64,000 nucleotides of DNA from Xylogone sp. PMI_703. Lineage: Eukaryota; Ascomycota; Leotiomycetes. The notes under the pieces are model-generated. The model made no database searches and was not told where the DNA came from. It saw only the letters and a program-made list of their open reading frames with translations. Where the stretch lies: assembly GCA_021399445.1 (NCBI GenBank), contig JAJTUQ010000001.1, forward strand, positions 744,001 through 808,000. The letters run 5' to 3'. Positions 12,415 to 23,707 of the stretch are shown in pieces. The first letter of the stretch is position 1. Each line of letters opens with the position of its first letter. The position numbers and the translations under genes are program-made.

Positions 12415-12815
12415 GATAGAGATGTTGAGTTCTTTTGGTGTGGCGCGATCATTTCGGCAATAGGGATGTTACAAAACCGAGGAGTTTTCGCCAGCCGTGG
12501 CTCATATCTGCTGAACCAGTGTAATGTGATTGCTGTAGCTCGATGTAGTGAAACAACTTTCGGCGAGGTGGAGGTTATCCCCAATTAAAATGGTAGAATG
12601 CAGGAAAGTGGCCCGCGAGGTTTACAAATACCAGAGAATGAGACAGACCTTGCAACTGGCCGGGAGTATTGAAGGGTAATCTTACCCCGCCTCATTGCGG
12701 CCTGGCCCATCCTCGACGCTACTATGAAGTAAAGCCTAATCGTGATCTGCTTTTCTCGTTCACGAGAGGTGCCAATCTAGCCATGTAAATACATCTAGCG
12801 ACTTTACCATCTCAC
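12415..12815. other. Short intergenic region
   Basis: Lies between the start of the broken dehydrogenase gene and the zinc-finger relic. No feature recognised. Confidence 0.35.
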
Positions 12816-13463
12816 TTGTTATCCAAGACATCTCTCGCAACGGTTTACTGTCAGCTCTACTCACGAAAGTTTGGAGACCAAAATTCCTTGAACCAACATG
12901 TCAAAACCTCAAGCCGACATAGTTGGTGCGATCGATGCAAGAAAGATTTCAAATCTGGCGTCGCAAAACAGCGACACCAGCGGGAATCTTCACGACACAA
13001 CATCTGTACTAGATGTGCTGAGGCCCCTGACTTCGAGACGAGTCGAGAACTGAAGAAGCACCTTCGATCGCATAGCTTTAATAGTGAAACCTCACGCAAT
13101 ACTGATATCGAGAGATCGTCTCCAGAATACCTTGGTATATCTCACTCGGTCATTGCGCCTGTGTACGCTCTCGCCGTCAAGCTGCGCTTCCGACAGCCAA
13201 AGGTAGAATCCATAGTCTCACAGATCGAGACCACGTTGAATCCAGCAATAATCTCCCTACTGATAGAAGCGGCTTTGCGCACTCTGCCCGTTGATAACAC
13301 CGCGAATGGTATGGCAGCACGAAAAGAGAAACAGAGATTGCGGGCAGCTGAAGCAAAGCAGGTTGAGAAGGAGTTCCTCAGAAAATTGCTGCTTAGCGTT
13401 TGTTGCAATCTGTGTTATTGCTTACCCTATGATCTTGATATTATTTCCTTTGCGGTCAACTAG
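12816..13463 (+). pseudogene. C2H2 zinc-finger protein relic
   Basis: The frame shows fungal C2H2-like spacing: CQLYSRKFGDQNSLNQHV, then WCDRCKKDFKSGVAKQRH, then ICTRCAEAPDFETSRELKKH. The first finger has Tyr (TAC) where the second Cys would be, which is a G-to-A change from TGC. There is no in-frame ATG between the upstream stop at 12786 and the first finger; the frame only opens from a TTG. The C-terminal half is not recognised and runs into the tandem repeat. This fits a decayed copy of a common fungal zinc-finger family. A functional gene starting from an unseen upstream exon is possible but I found no good acceptor. Confidence 0.5.
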
Positions 13464-13690
13464 AAGAGTCATCACCTCTTTACCGTTTCCGTTTCTTGCT
13501 GCTGCTTCACCACTGCTTCTGTGATCTTGATATCCTCTCCTTTCCGGTCAAAGAGAAAAGTCATCACTTCTTTAGCACTGTAATAGTTTCCTGCTGCTGC
13601 CTCCATTACTGCTTCCGTGATCTTGATCTCCTCTCCTCTCTAGTCAAGCAGAACAGTTATAACTGGAGAAAATTTGGATATAATTGGCCT
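13410..13690. repeat. Three diverged tandem copies of a ~92-96 bp unit
   Basis: The word GATCTTGAT recurs at 13431, 13523 and 13619, each inside a longer similar block that also contains TTGCTGCTGC-like and AAGTCATCAC-like words. Spacing is 92 then 96 bases. The array begins in the 3' part of the zinc-finger relic, so the unit may derive from its coding sequence. Confidence 0.7.
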
Positions 13691-13939
13691 TGCTTAGATC
13701 GATGTGGATTTGGCAGTATTCACCGTCATAGTTCCGCTCAACACTTATTCGTCTTTGGCCCGCCAATTGGTAACAATGTTTAATGCTTCTTGCCTTTTCA
13801 TAGATCAGTCGCCTAATCATCACTTTAACCTTAAGTCTAAGCTCATTATTTGCAATCTCTCTCAGTACACTCTCCGTATCACTTACCACTTGGAATGGTA
13901 TAAAGCCGATTGCTAGTTCGTCTAGGAGCTTCATAACGG

Positions 13940-14690
13940 CTTCGAATAAATTTTAAAAGGTTAAGAGATTAGGCAAAAAGAAATGAAATTGGCGTATTGC
14001 TAACAGTTCTAGAATGTAAACTTTAAACTATTATTGGCTTTTTACCTTTTTAAATCTATCATTTAAGATGATTTAAGGCATTAAGCCCATTGTATAATTC
14101 TTCAAGTTGTACTATTCTTAAGCTAAAAACCCTATCTGGTTTACGTTCAGGAAAGAGACATAATAAGAATATAACTACTTCTAGGCCTTGTTGTGAGATA
14201 ATTTTTTTATACTTATTAAACCAGATAACTACTATTTTTACGTTAAGGTCAGAAATCTTACTTACATTCAATGATTTGGTGCGGTTTTCGTTAAGCTTAT
14301 TAAGAAGTTCATATAAAGAGCTAAATGGAAAGTGTATATTAATAAGAACGTGTAACTGTTTAAAGACCTTTTTACATATAAAGAATATAAACATTTATAG
14401 AATACTTTCACAGAGTAAAGTATAAGTAATAACTTATTCATGACTATATATATTTCTAGTCCGATTCGCACTTAACCTTAGTAATAGCAGCCTGGGAATA
14501 TATATAACTATTACTCTCATCTAGAGGGTAATCCTTTTTTAACTATACAAAGAGTATATTTACGCTTACTCTTAGTAGAGTTAAAGACTGTTCTTTCACT
14601 ATTATAGTGTAAGACAGACAGTACAGAAACGTCTTATTAAGTACGTTTACCCCTATTGATAGTTTTTACCATATTCTTAAACCTGTCTCC
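13940..14690. other. AT-rich, RIP-like block
   Basis: A continuous stretch of low GC with abundant TA dinucleotides sits between regions of normal composition. It contains the ligase-like fossil. The pattern fits repeat-induced point mutation of a once-repeated sequence; dinucleotide indices were not computed. Confidence 0.5.
14059..14394 (-). pseudogene. AT-rich relic resembling a fungal ATP-dependent DNA-ligase-like family
   Basis: A 111-codon frame contains FPFSSLYELLNKL, IVVIWFNKYKKII and LFPERKPDRVFSLR. The last segment resembles the LFPERrpDRVyGL.e block I recall from fungal DNA-ligase-like proteins; this was not searched. The surrounding 13.9-14.7 kb is strongly AT-biased, and many residues look like products of C-to-T and G-to-A change, as expected from repeat-induced point mutation. 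Only the N-terminal portion of the supposed family is seen, and no catalytic lysine motif. Treat as a gene fossil; family assignment is tentative. Confidence 0.4.
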
Positions 14691-14785
14691 AGGATTGGTT
14701 CGCAGAGAGTTACCGGTTGCGGTAAAGCACCCAATTGAGCTCAACGAAGGGCGTTAAGGTTTGACAGAACTGCCCTCTCCAGCTG

Positions 14786-14810
14786 GTCCGAGTCGTCCGA
14801 GCCGTCCGAG
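14786..14810. repeat. 9-bp tandem repeat (GTCCGAGYC)
   Basis: GTCCGAGTC, GTCCGAGCC and a final GTCCGAG follow one another, in a GC-rich stretch just beside the AT-rich block. Meaning unknown. Confidence 0.75.
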
Positions 14811-15200
14811 TACCAGGGGTGGCTCACTGTATCCACTTTTACTCATGCTGTGACCAATTTCTATCTCTACTGTAATGGCTCGGACCGCTCGTTTAAATAT
14901 GCAAGACGACGGGAACGGTACGGACGGTACGGCATCTTCTACGTACCGAACTCTTTGTTAACAAATACTAATCGTTGGCTAGCTGATTACTTTAAGATCC
15001 TATTAATAAAACTATTTGTTGAGTACCCCTATCATATGCGATTACCCCCTTGTTGGTAGCTGCACAACTACGGGTGCATTGCATACCCGTAAAAGTAAGC
15101 TAAAAGTGAACCATTCCCACCTACGGAGGGGATAACTTCCAGAGATTGCAACAGGAGTTACTTAAAATTAAACTTTTCACTACATATACTGATTTAGTAT

Positions 15201-16679
15201 TTATTTGATATAAGTCTTGTAAAATTTCAAACACCTTCCTTCTAACCATTTGGCAAACTTCACGCTAGGTGCATCGACCCATCTATCAACCTGAGCCGCC
15301 AGAGCCAAAACCGGGACAGTAAACAGGAAAAACCAGATGACGCAAGCCGACCAATACGCGAAAGAGCTTACATCATGTGATTCTATAGCAACAAGACGCA
15401 GGAGGTATTGTTGGAGCCACAGGCCGAAGGAGACAATGCAAAATTCGTGTATCAGATAGAGTGAAAACGAGATCCCTCCAAGATATTGACAAAAATTAGT
15501 CTCGAAGAAGCGTTTGAAGCGGGGTAGTTGTGAGACAGAAAGGAGAAACAACATCCCAGAAATTGACCACCAAAAGCGGGAGTGATCTTCCATGTTCAAG
15601 CTCATCGGGGTAAGCAATCGGAGTATTTCAAATCCGGGCATCGGGTTGAGTTTTGCCTTCCCTACCGCAAGAGTCGGAAATCCCGCAATATAAAACGCTA
15701 CCGCAATCGTTATACTGCATACGATTCCATATCTTGTGGATGATGTGATATTGATGTTTTCTTCTTGGCCCAGCTCGAAATCCGCAAGTAACATTCCTGC
15801 AAGAAAGCAAAAGCTGTTCCAACTGCCCATATACATGCAGCAGCCAGAAAGTGCTGTGACCAACCACATCCTCATTCTATTGGTGGGAATCCATGTCGAC
15901 ACAAGTAAAAGAATATAACACATGAATGAGCCATAGAATTCTAGTGGGATAGTCCACAAAACAGCAGCGTATTTGGGGTGAGTCACAAGACCCTGCAGCG
16001 AGCGATGAAAGTTGTAGATAGGATTTATTAGGCGGTTGGTGTCCGCGAACCAATCTGCAAGCTGACCCGAGATGGTGGGTTCGGGGACAAATTCGGGGTT
16101 ATAAGGCAGTGAGACGCCGAAGCGGGCCACCAGCATTTGGCAGAAGGACAAGAGGATTCCTGGGAGATATAATCTGAACCCGCGGCGAAACATAGAGGAG
16201 GCGACTGTCGGGTATACTCGATGTGTTAAACTCGCCCTCATCAAGCGAAGAGACTTATACGTTAGCACATATCCGGAAATAACGAAGAAGAGCGATACTG
16301 CCGCTCCTCCAGAAACGAATAATGTGCGTAAAATAGGCATCTGGAGGATGTTGGTTTGATTAGAATTTGAATGCCAAGGAGCGAGAAGGGGCGCCCAGGA
16401 GGCCATAGAGTGGTAAAGATAGACTTCCAGAGCTGCTACTCCTCGAACTCCATCTAACCATGACGTTGATCTTATTGCGAGTGAGCTTTGAGAAGGGTAG
16501 CGCAACACTTTTTGTATCAATGATGGCACTTCTAAACCTTTGTGGATAAAGTCTGATGTATCGAAGGTGAAAGTGCGTATAAAGCGAAGTCTAGATCGTG
16601 TTATTCCTTCACGATCTAGGGGTTTTTCTTGCCCACCAAGCTCTTCATCGACATTAGAATGACCATTTGTAGGTGACAT
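15201..16679 (-). CDS. Acyltransferase-3 family membrane protein
   Basis: A single exon encodes 492 residues. The acyltransferase-3 (OafA/NolL-type) domain starts near residue 70 with SWLDGVRGVAALEVYLYH, where the His of YLYHSM corresponds to the family's early conserved His. It continues with LFFVISGYVLTYK, FRRGFRLYLP and about ten hydrophobic spans to the C-terminal ISFSLYLIHEFCI. Members move acyl groups onto sugars, lipids or secondary metabolites from within a membrane. The first 60 residues are polar and presumably cytosolic. No neighbouring biosynthetic gene is close, so the acceptor is unknown. Confidence 0.85.
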   Translation of the reverse strand: MSPTNGHSNVDEELGGQEKPLDREGITRSRLRFIRTFTFDTSDFIHKGLEVPSLIQKVLRYPSQSSLAIRSTSWLDGVRGVAALEVYLYHSMASWAPLLAPWHSNSNQTNILQMPILRTLFVSGGAAVSLFFVISGYVLTYKSLRLMRASLTHRVYPTVASSMFRRGFRLYLPGILLSFCQMLVARFGVSLPYNPEFVPEPTISGQLADWFADTNRLINPIYNFHRSLQGLVTHPKYAAVLWTIPLEFYGSFMCYILLLVSTWIPTNRMRMWLVTALSGCCMYMGSWNSFCFLAGMLLADFELGQEENINITSSTRYGIVCSITIAVAFYIAGFPTLAVGKAKLNPMPGFEILRLLTPMSLNMEDHSRFWWSISGMLFLLSVSQLPRFKRFFETNFCQYLGGISFSLYLIHEFCIVSFGLWLQQYLLRLVAIESHDVSSFAYWSACVIWFFLFTVPVLALAAQVDRWVDAPSVKFAKWLEGRCLKFYKTYIK

Positions 16680-17561
16680 ACTGCAAAATTCTGGACTAAA
16701 TCCACAATACTGTCACGTTAAACGTAGGAGCTCAATTTTAAGATAGTGAGATTATATAAAAATGCAGTAATTGTGTATTACGGAGAGGGGGTTGGAGTGC
16801 TGGTTGCCGGAATTATATACAAGATGAAATGAATTGCCACAAGTTTAGCTTACAAGTTACGGGCATAAACGCTTCAGCTTTCACATACATACACGAAGGT
16901 ACCAATAAGAGGGATGGGCAGGGGATAGGGAAAGAGCACAATTGTTGTCTCCTCCTTTGTATCATGGATGTTGCCATTATTGCCGTTGTCGTCATCATTG
17001 TCATCATCATCACCCCTGCCAAACGTTCTCTTATCTCAGCCCCAGACCTCCCTGTTACCAGTAGACCTTCCCAATTTGTGGGCTAGTTCCATTTCCGGCT
17101 TTGTGAGTACGCCGCTCCCCGAAAATATCTCCAAAAACAGTTAATATACTCCGAAAAGTGTGGTGTACCCCTTGCAGGACCCGTCTAATTCTACAGCTTT
17201 TGGCTGATCTAGGCAGCTACCCCGGGGAGATAGTAGTGACAACTATCTTCGTCATTAGGCCCGAGTCATAGGACAAAAACCGGATTTGGACATCAAATAT
17301 AAAGTTTCCTAATCAAAGGAGCTTTGCAGAAGTCCCTGCTTCTTTACCTACGAAGAGCTTCAAAATTTTCAATACTGATTGCATTTTTAAAGATTACATT
17401 TATTGTTGACGATGATTAGTGATACAGGTAACAACTAACATTTCATAAGCAACCAAAAAGAGTCATCTATATCTGAGAAATGAGATTATAACAACATTTC
17501 AAACGCAGATACTTTTCGACCTGTCTGGGCTAGCGGCATTGGTGAAAATGAAGATAAAAGT
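16680..17561. other. Divergent intergenic region
   Basis: Separates the minus-strand acyltransferase from the plus-strand transporter, so both promoters should lie here. A short simple-sequence run rich in TCATC/GTC lies at about 16985-17012. No gene seen. Confidence 0.45.
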
Positions 17562-19287
17562 ATGAGTACTGGGAGGCTCATAATACTTACCATTTGGTCA
17601 ATTGGGTAAGCTGCCAGGAAAACCCGGAGGTTTAATGTTAGTCGGTTTCTAAATAATCGCAGGCTTCAAACTATCTGGTCGGTTGTAATGTCCAACGGAA
17701 CCGTAGGTTGTTTGAATTACCTTCTGTTATTAGACAAATGTTTTCTTTGTTGACCAAAAGCCTAAAAGGCATACTTTACTCACCTCGGCATCTCCAAAGC
17801 CGAGATCTCACTCATCTGGATAGCCAGCCCTATTACCAGTGCTTTGTTTCAACCCTACATTGGAGCCGTCAGTGATCGATCTCGACACCCTTGGGGACGA
17901 CGGAAAGCCTATATCATAGTAGGGACAGTATCAACCATCTTTAGCATCCTCCTCCTTCGGCAATCAGTCAGCATAGCGATTTGGCTGACCGAGGCATTTG
18001 GTGCTGAACCCAGAAGAGAAATGGCTCACATAGGAGCCCAAGTTATGGCAATACTCGCAATTATTTCGTTTAGCTTCGCCACCTGCCCTCTGCAAGCCTC
18101 TCTTCGTGCATTCGTGGTGGAATGCTGTCCCTCTCATCAACAACAAGAAGCTACTGCTTGGATATGCCGGTTCATAGGAGTTGGAAGCATGTTGCTCTAT
18201 CTGTTGAGTTATACTTCACTCTCCGAGTGGGTACCATGGCTTGGAGACACACAATTCAAAGCCTTATGTATGTTTACTTGCGTTGCGCTTGGGGCAACAG
18301 TGACCATTACCTGTGTCTTCATTACGGAGGTACCGACGCACTTAACTCCGCTGAGGGTAGTCAAGCAAAGTAATGGGCCTGTAGGGCTTTTTGCAGAGAT
18401 CATTGGCAGTGCTCGGAATCTGTCGAGTCGAGTGAAAAGAACTATGCTAGTGCAGTCATGCTCTTGGTATTCTTGGTTTACTTTTTTATACTATTGTACA
18501 TCGTATGTACTTTATTCTCCATCTCCCACAGATTCTGCTGTTCTTGGTATTGTGATCAAGACTAACATATATTCGAAACAGATATATAGGAGAACTATGT
18601 AAGATACGCCCCCCGTAACATATCCCACTAGCTGAACTTAACTTATGGGAATCAGATTCCAAGCCAATCATTTCCCTGAAGCAAACTTACAATATCACTG
18701 AAAGAGAAGCCATTATTAGCCAAGGCACGCAGGTTGGCTCTCTAGCAATGTTTTACTTCGCAGCTGCTGGACTCGCCAGTAACATTATCCTACCATTCTT
18801 CCTCCTAACTCCGTCCAGTGCATTAACTACGGGGGCTGCAACTCAGGTACGAAACACAACTAACATTCGCAAAATACCTCATCTCTCTCTCGCAGATGCA
18901 TGGATGGGATCTCTGTTGCTGCTTGGGATATGTATGCTTGTCATAGCCACAACGACAGATTTTCGTGTCGGTATTGCGTCAGCGAGTATGATGGGTATTA
19001 GTTGGGCGATGACACAGTGGGCTCCGCTTGCTATAATCAATGCAGAGCTTTCGAATAGGCAGTTAAAGGATCTGGAACTGGGACATAGGATTCGAGGAGA
19101 AGAGACAGGCACAGTCATGGGCATTTATAATACCGCTATTGCAGCACCGCAGGTTTTGGCGGCCTTGGGTTCTGGTATTGTATTTTGGACTTTAAATACA
19201 ATTGGGATAACGGATCAGATTAGGTGGGCATTAGGTATTGCGGGATTGCCAGCCTTCATAGCAGCTTGGTTTGCTTATAAGCTGTAG
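17562..19287 (+). CDS. Sucrose-type (GPH family) MFS transporter
   Basis: Five exons fit: 17562-17605, 17663-17702, 17769-18502, 18582-18598 and 18656-19287, giving 488 residues. Exon 4 is only 17 bases. The joined N-terminus reads LQTIWSVVMSNGT then LGISKAEISLIWIASPI, the classic start of plant/fungal sucrose-H+ symporters. It is followed by SDRSRHPWGRRKAYI (loop 2-3 RxGRR signature), an ISWAMTQWAPLAIIN segment and a GIYNTAIAAPQVLAALG segment. Twelve membrane spans are expected. Related fungal proteins import sucrose or alpha-glucosides. The start ATG (17562) gives a short cytosolic N-terminus; an earlier start cannot be excluded. A potential 49-base intron at 18847-18895 has good splice signals, but removing it would break the frame ahead of conserved sequence, so I keep it as coding. 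Confidence 0.82.
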
Positions 19288-20652
19288 TATCGTGGAATAA
19301 AATATTACATTGTAATCAACATTCTTATATTTGTTCAAGTTTGTTAGCGATCTGTGTCGAGCCTGCTAAGTACCATCAAAGTATATAAAGTAACTGACCA
19401 GCAATACTTCATCAAAGACTAATTTCATTAGATCCTAAATGTTAGCGGCAATTGCTCTTTCTGATATTGTCATTCTTTATGCTTGTCCTCTAAAGGAGGG
19501 GGTATTGGCAATCACTGATAGTTGTTGTTTCGTAGGAGCAACTGCTTCTGGGTATTCTCTTGTCCAGTAGACAATTTAGCTCTTATGTGGCTCATAATGG
19601 CCTGGTTTTGAATAGGGAAAGGCTATGGTCACCAATAATAGCTCATAGTATTCAAGGTAAATCGTAACGGGATGGTTTTTGACTAAATGATAGATAATAT
19701 AATAGTCACAACTTGTATTCGCTGATTTTGGGTGCCCTGGAATTGACTTGTGAGTTTACTTTCACAATTTTCTTCATAGACGTGTGCTAAGTTAACGAAT
19801 ATATCATTTTTACCAAAGAATAACTGGTAGACCTAATAGAATATATAGTCGTCCTATTACTTTGCTAGCTTTTACAAATTGAGAATTGTGCTGTTCTTCG
19901 TGTATCCGACGCCGGGGAATTGATGACATGCGGTGTACTTTTAAGCCAATCAGAACTCAGTTTGTAATACTTGTAGGAAGAAAACTTGGCTCAATGTATA
20001 TAGCTCCGTTATACATGATAAAATAAAAAATATGGGTAAATCAGGGATAAAGAAAAGCAGAATGCTTTTAAGATGACTTTGCTTCATACCTAGTTCTAGA
20101 TTTGAATTGATTGTCAATATATGTCCTGGAATCGGCGCCGGCATCGGTAATAAGAGAGTATTAATAGCCAAACTTAATTGGATAGCATATGGCCTATGAC
20201 ATTGGCCAATGAGCGACATTAGAATATAGACGGGAACAGATATTTTATTCATAACTTCAAGCAGGCAATTGTGCATGGTTGGAACAGCAGCAGAAGAGTT
20301 GGTTATGATTGGGTATTAGGTTACCTACTCCGTACAGTTAAGGTCAAAGATGGGGTTTTAGCAGGTTATTTTCCTTAGTCCGTAAGAACATAGCCACTTA
20401 CATCCTTCGTATCTCTAACAATGTAACAATCCGCCCCACTTAAACGGATACTGGGTGCCGAAGACGGAGCTCTCAGTACAGTAAAGCGCATTGTCTATGA
20501 GAGATAGCGGTGATGCTGTCAGACGCTTTATTATTGGGTTTCCCCAACTTCTTCTTTCACCAATTGAGGAGTAAAATTCAATCCTGTCATTTATATGGGT
20601 ACTTCTTCCCTTTCAATATATATATTTAGTATATCTACTCTATAATTTATCG
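19288..20652. other. Intergenic region, AT-rich
   Basis: Lies between the two transporter genes. The last 60 bases before the next start include a TATATATATT run at about 20617-20627. No gene recognised. Confidence 0.45.
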
Positions 20653-22259
20653 ATGAATGCCAATACTAACCTTCACGATGTTGAGAAGGGGAATAATTCT
20701 ATTCTAGACGAAAGCCGCAACGGGAGCAGCAGATCGACTCTTAATTCTCATATCGACGACATAGACGAGATAAGAAATGGACCAAAAGAGGATGAAGCGC
20801 AGCCGCAAGAAGAGCAGGATAGATTCTATAAGGGATTAGGAGGAGAGAAACCGGCGTTAGAAACTCACACTCGCCGAAGAAGCATAGTTGAGAGCCTCCA
20901 TGCTTTGTCAGTCTCACGAGTAGTCTCACGAGTAACATCACGACGGTCATTTTCCGAGCCATCTCCTCCTCCAGATGGCGGAATACAAGCTTGGACGCAA
21001 GTTGCAATGGGTTGGCTCGTCCTGTTCACAACATGGGGTTATGTGAACTCCTTTGGCAGCTTCCAGACGCATTATACAACTACACTCTCTCTATCACCAT
21101 CAACAATCTCTTGGATCGGATCAATACAAGTCTGGTTTACTTTTTTTGTGGGAGCTTTCTCGGGCCGGCTTCTAGACGCAGGTCTATTTATGCCTACTTT
21201 CATTACAGGAGCTGTCTTTCAAATACTAGGAATCTTTTTGATGAGCATCTCTACCAAATACTGGCAATTGATTCTCACACAAGGAGTCCTGACTGGTCTT
21301 GGTAACGGCATTTTCTTCACCCCTTCATTGGCGCTTATTGCTACATATTTCAGCAACCGCCGCGCACTTGCACTGGGTATTGCGACTACCGGCAATTCTG
21401 CCGGAGGTATGATTTATCCAATTGTAGTTCGACAGTTACTACCTAAGCTTGGATTCGCTTGGACAACTCGGGTATTGGGGTTTATGAACTTGGGATGCCT
21501 GGTAATCGTGGGTATATTCATACGGCCAAGGCTGCCTCCACGGAAGTCTGGCCCCGTTATAGACTGGTCCGCATTCCGGGAGCCAGTGTATTTGTGTTTT
21601 GTTGGAGGTTTGTTTGGTTGTATGTGGGCATTATATTATACCTTCTATTATGTAAGTGTCTACTCCTGGCTTCCACGTACAATCAAGTACGGGTCGATTC
21701 TCAAAACCGAAATACAAGATATATACTTACTCTCTGTTTCCTAATACAGATAGCGTCTTTTGGTACAGAACAGTTAGGCCTCTCATATACTAACGCCGTG
21801 AACCTCGTCATAATCATCAATGGCATCGGAATACCTGCTCGAGTCATTCCTCCATTATTCGCAGATCGTATTGGACCACTGAATACTCTCGTGCCAATAG
21901 CCATGTGCTATGCAATAGTTTCATATACTTGGCTGGCGGTGGATTCGGTTGCGGGCTTTTACGTTTTCACTTGCATATACGGTATCATTTCAGCTGCCTT
22001 TCAATGTCTCATACCTACGACTGTCACAAGTATCACAAAACGGCTGGATATGGTTGGAACGCGTCTTGGTATGGCGTTTTCCACAGTCGGATTTGGCGCC
22101 CTCACGGGTCCACCTATTGGAGGCGCATTACAAAGTCGTGAAGGAGGAAAATTTGCCTCGGCGCAGGCTTGGGCAGCAAGTATGGCGATGCTCTGTTTTC
22201 TACTAATTGCAGCGGCTAGAGTGCTAAGAGCCGGCTGGAAGTGGGGACCCAGATGTTAA
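20653..22259 (+). CDS. MFS monocarboxylate-type (MCT-like) transporter
   Basis: Two exons, 20653-21651 and 21750-22259, give 502 residues; the 98-base intron has GTAAGT and TACAG ends. A polar cytosolic N-terminus of about 110 residues precedes PPDGGIQAWTQVAMGWLVLF, the fungal form of the MCT signature (DGG, then W..V). Next come WGYVNSFGSFQTHY, ATYFSNRRALALGIATTGNS (MCT loop motif) and a C-terminal half ending GFGALTGPPIGGAL. Family members move monocarboxylates, riboflavin or secondary metabolites across membranes. The substrate cannot be read here. It follows the sucrose-type transporter on the same strand with a 1.4 kb gap. Confidence 0.87.
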
Positions 22260-22729
22260 TAGAAAGATATGAATAATGACAGAATGAACAAATATATAGA
22301 ACAAAAAGGGAAACTGTGAGGAGCTTATTTAAAGACGGCATATAAATCTCCAAATAAGAAGGGAATAACAGGAAGCGCCGACTCTCCTTAACCAATAAAA
22401 ATGATATTTTTATTTTATTTTGCCAATGGACAAGTAGTATTAATAAAATAATAACTCTCAGCCAACCATAAGTTAAAATCGAAGATATTCACAGTTTATA
22501 GTCATGAACTCTTACGGTGACCGCGGTGAAGTCCATCCATATATAGTATTGATCTCCAGGCCCATGTCGCCGACAGAAAACAACGTGTTTAATCCCGTAG
22601 GTTACACAAGCCTTATCAGGTGACTCTTCGCATGTATGAAATATGTACCTACTCTAGGCAGCTCTTAAAATAATTTGCTTTCGGGTAACTACTACTTATC
22701 AAATTGATTTAATACATTAGATCTGGTAT

Positions 22730-23579
22730 ATGAACATTTTAATTAGAATGCCGTACCATGTTACACAAGCTAAAGAAGATGATATCCTTGAAATGGCCGA
22801 TGTGATGATTGCCGCACTTCTAGACGATCCGTGTTGGCAAGCGATGAAAGGATCCTGGTCATATGAGGAAGAACATGACTTTATAGTTGAGATATTATTC
22901 GCAAATATTGCAAATAGGGCTCAAGCAATAGATTATACCTATTGGAAAGTGGTTGATGCGAACGAGTACGCTCCTCTAGTTTTCCATGCGTATCCTCCGT
23001 GGACCGCTTTCGGCAACTGATATAAGGAATAATGCTCTGATATAGTCATGCAGAAAAATCCTTGCGTGGGCAGGCCTAGAGCTGCCAAATATTGACAACG
23101 AAGAAGAAAAACAGGCTGCAAGAAATAAATATTACCAAATCCCGCCAGGTCGGAATCAGAAGATTGTCGAATTTTTCCGCGACACGATTATTCCATCAAC
23201 AGTTAAGCATGGCTATGATAATAAGAAACATTGCCGTGAGTATTCAAATTCATTCTCATTATTTATATAAGTCTTGCTAAATAGATGAGATTAATGAGAA
23301 ATATTAGATCGACAAAATATCATGGTTCGTCCTGAGTATCAACGTCGAGGATTTGGTCGTCTGCTTACGGAAAAATGTAACGAGGCAGCTGATGCTGAAG
23401 GAGTAGCCACATATGTAAGAGCTCGACCTGGTGCAGCGGATCTTTTCATCAAGATGGGATATGAAGTTTTGGAGAGGATTGATTTTGATTTGAATGGCTT
23501 TGGGGCTGAAGGCGGAAAGACGGCCGTCTTTATCATGAAGAGAGAACCAGTGCAGAAGGGGAACGTGGAAGGAGACTAA
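22730..23579 (+). CDS. GNAT family N-acetyltransferase
   Basis: Three exons, 22730-22965, 23054-23235 and 23308-23579, give 229 residues. The joins produce DANEKILAWAGLELP (beta-4 region), then MVRPEYQRRGFGRLL, which is motif A (Q-x-x-G-x-G) binding acetyl-CoA, then ADLFIKMGYEVLERI, the usual GNAT C-terminal block. Start could be the second ATG at 22748 (MPYHVTQA). It belongs to the fungal GNAT group of unknown small-molecule acetyltransferases. It sits convergent to the carboxylesterase gene, about 130 bp away. Confidence 0.8.
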
Positions 23580-23707
23580 TGAAAGCTAAGATGTCATTAT
23601 AAGCTACGGTAGCTCATCAATATGTTATTAAACTATTTCAGAATGAAATCGGCATTACTTCATACTTGGTTTTAATCGAAATTCACATATTACCTTGCTC
23701 CACTCAC

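Noticed and set aside
13644..13934. 96-codon minus-strand open frame starting with ATG
   Set aside because: No family resemblance, and it overlaps the tandem repeat and decayed zone; likely chance.
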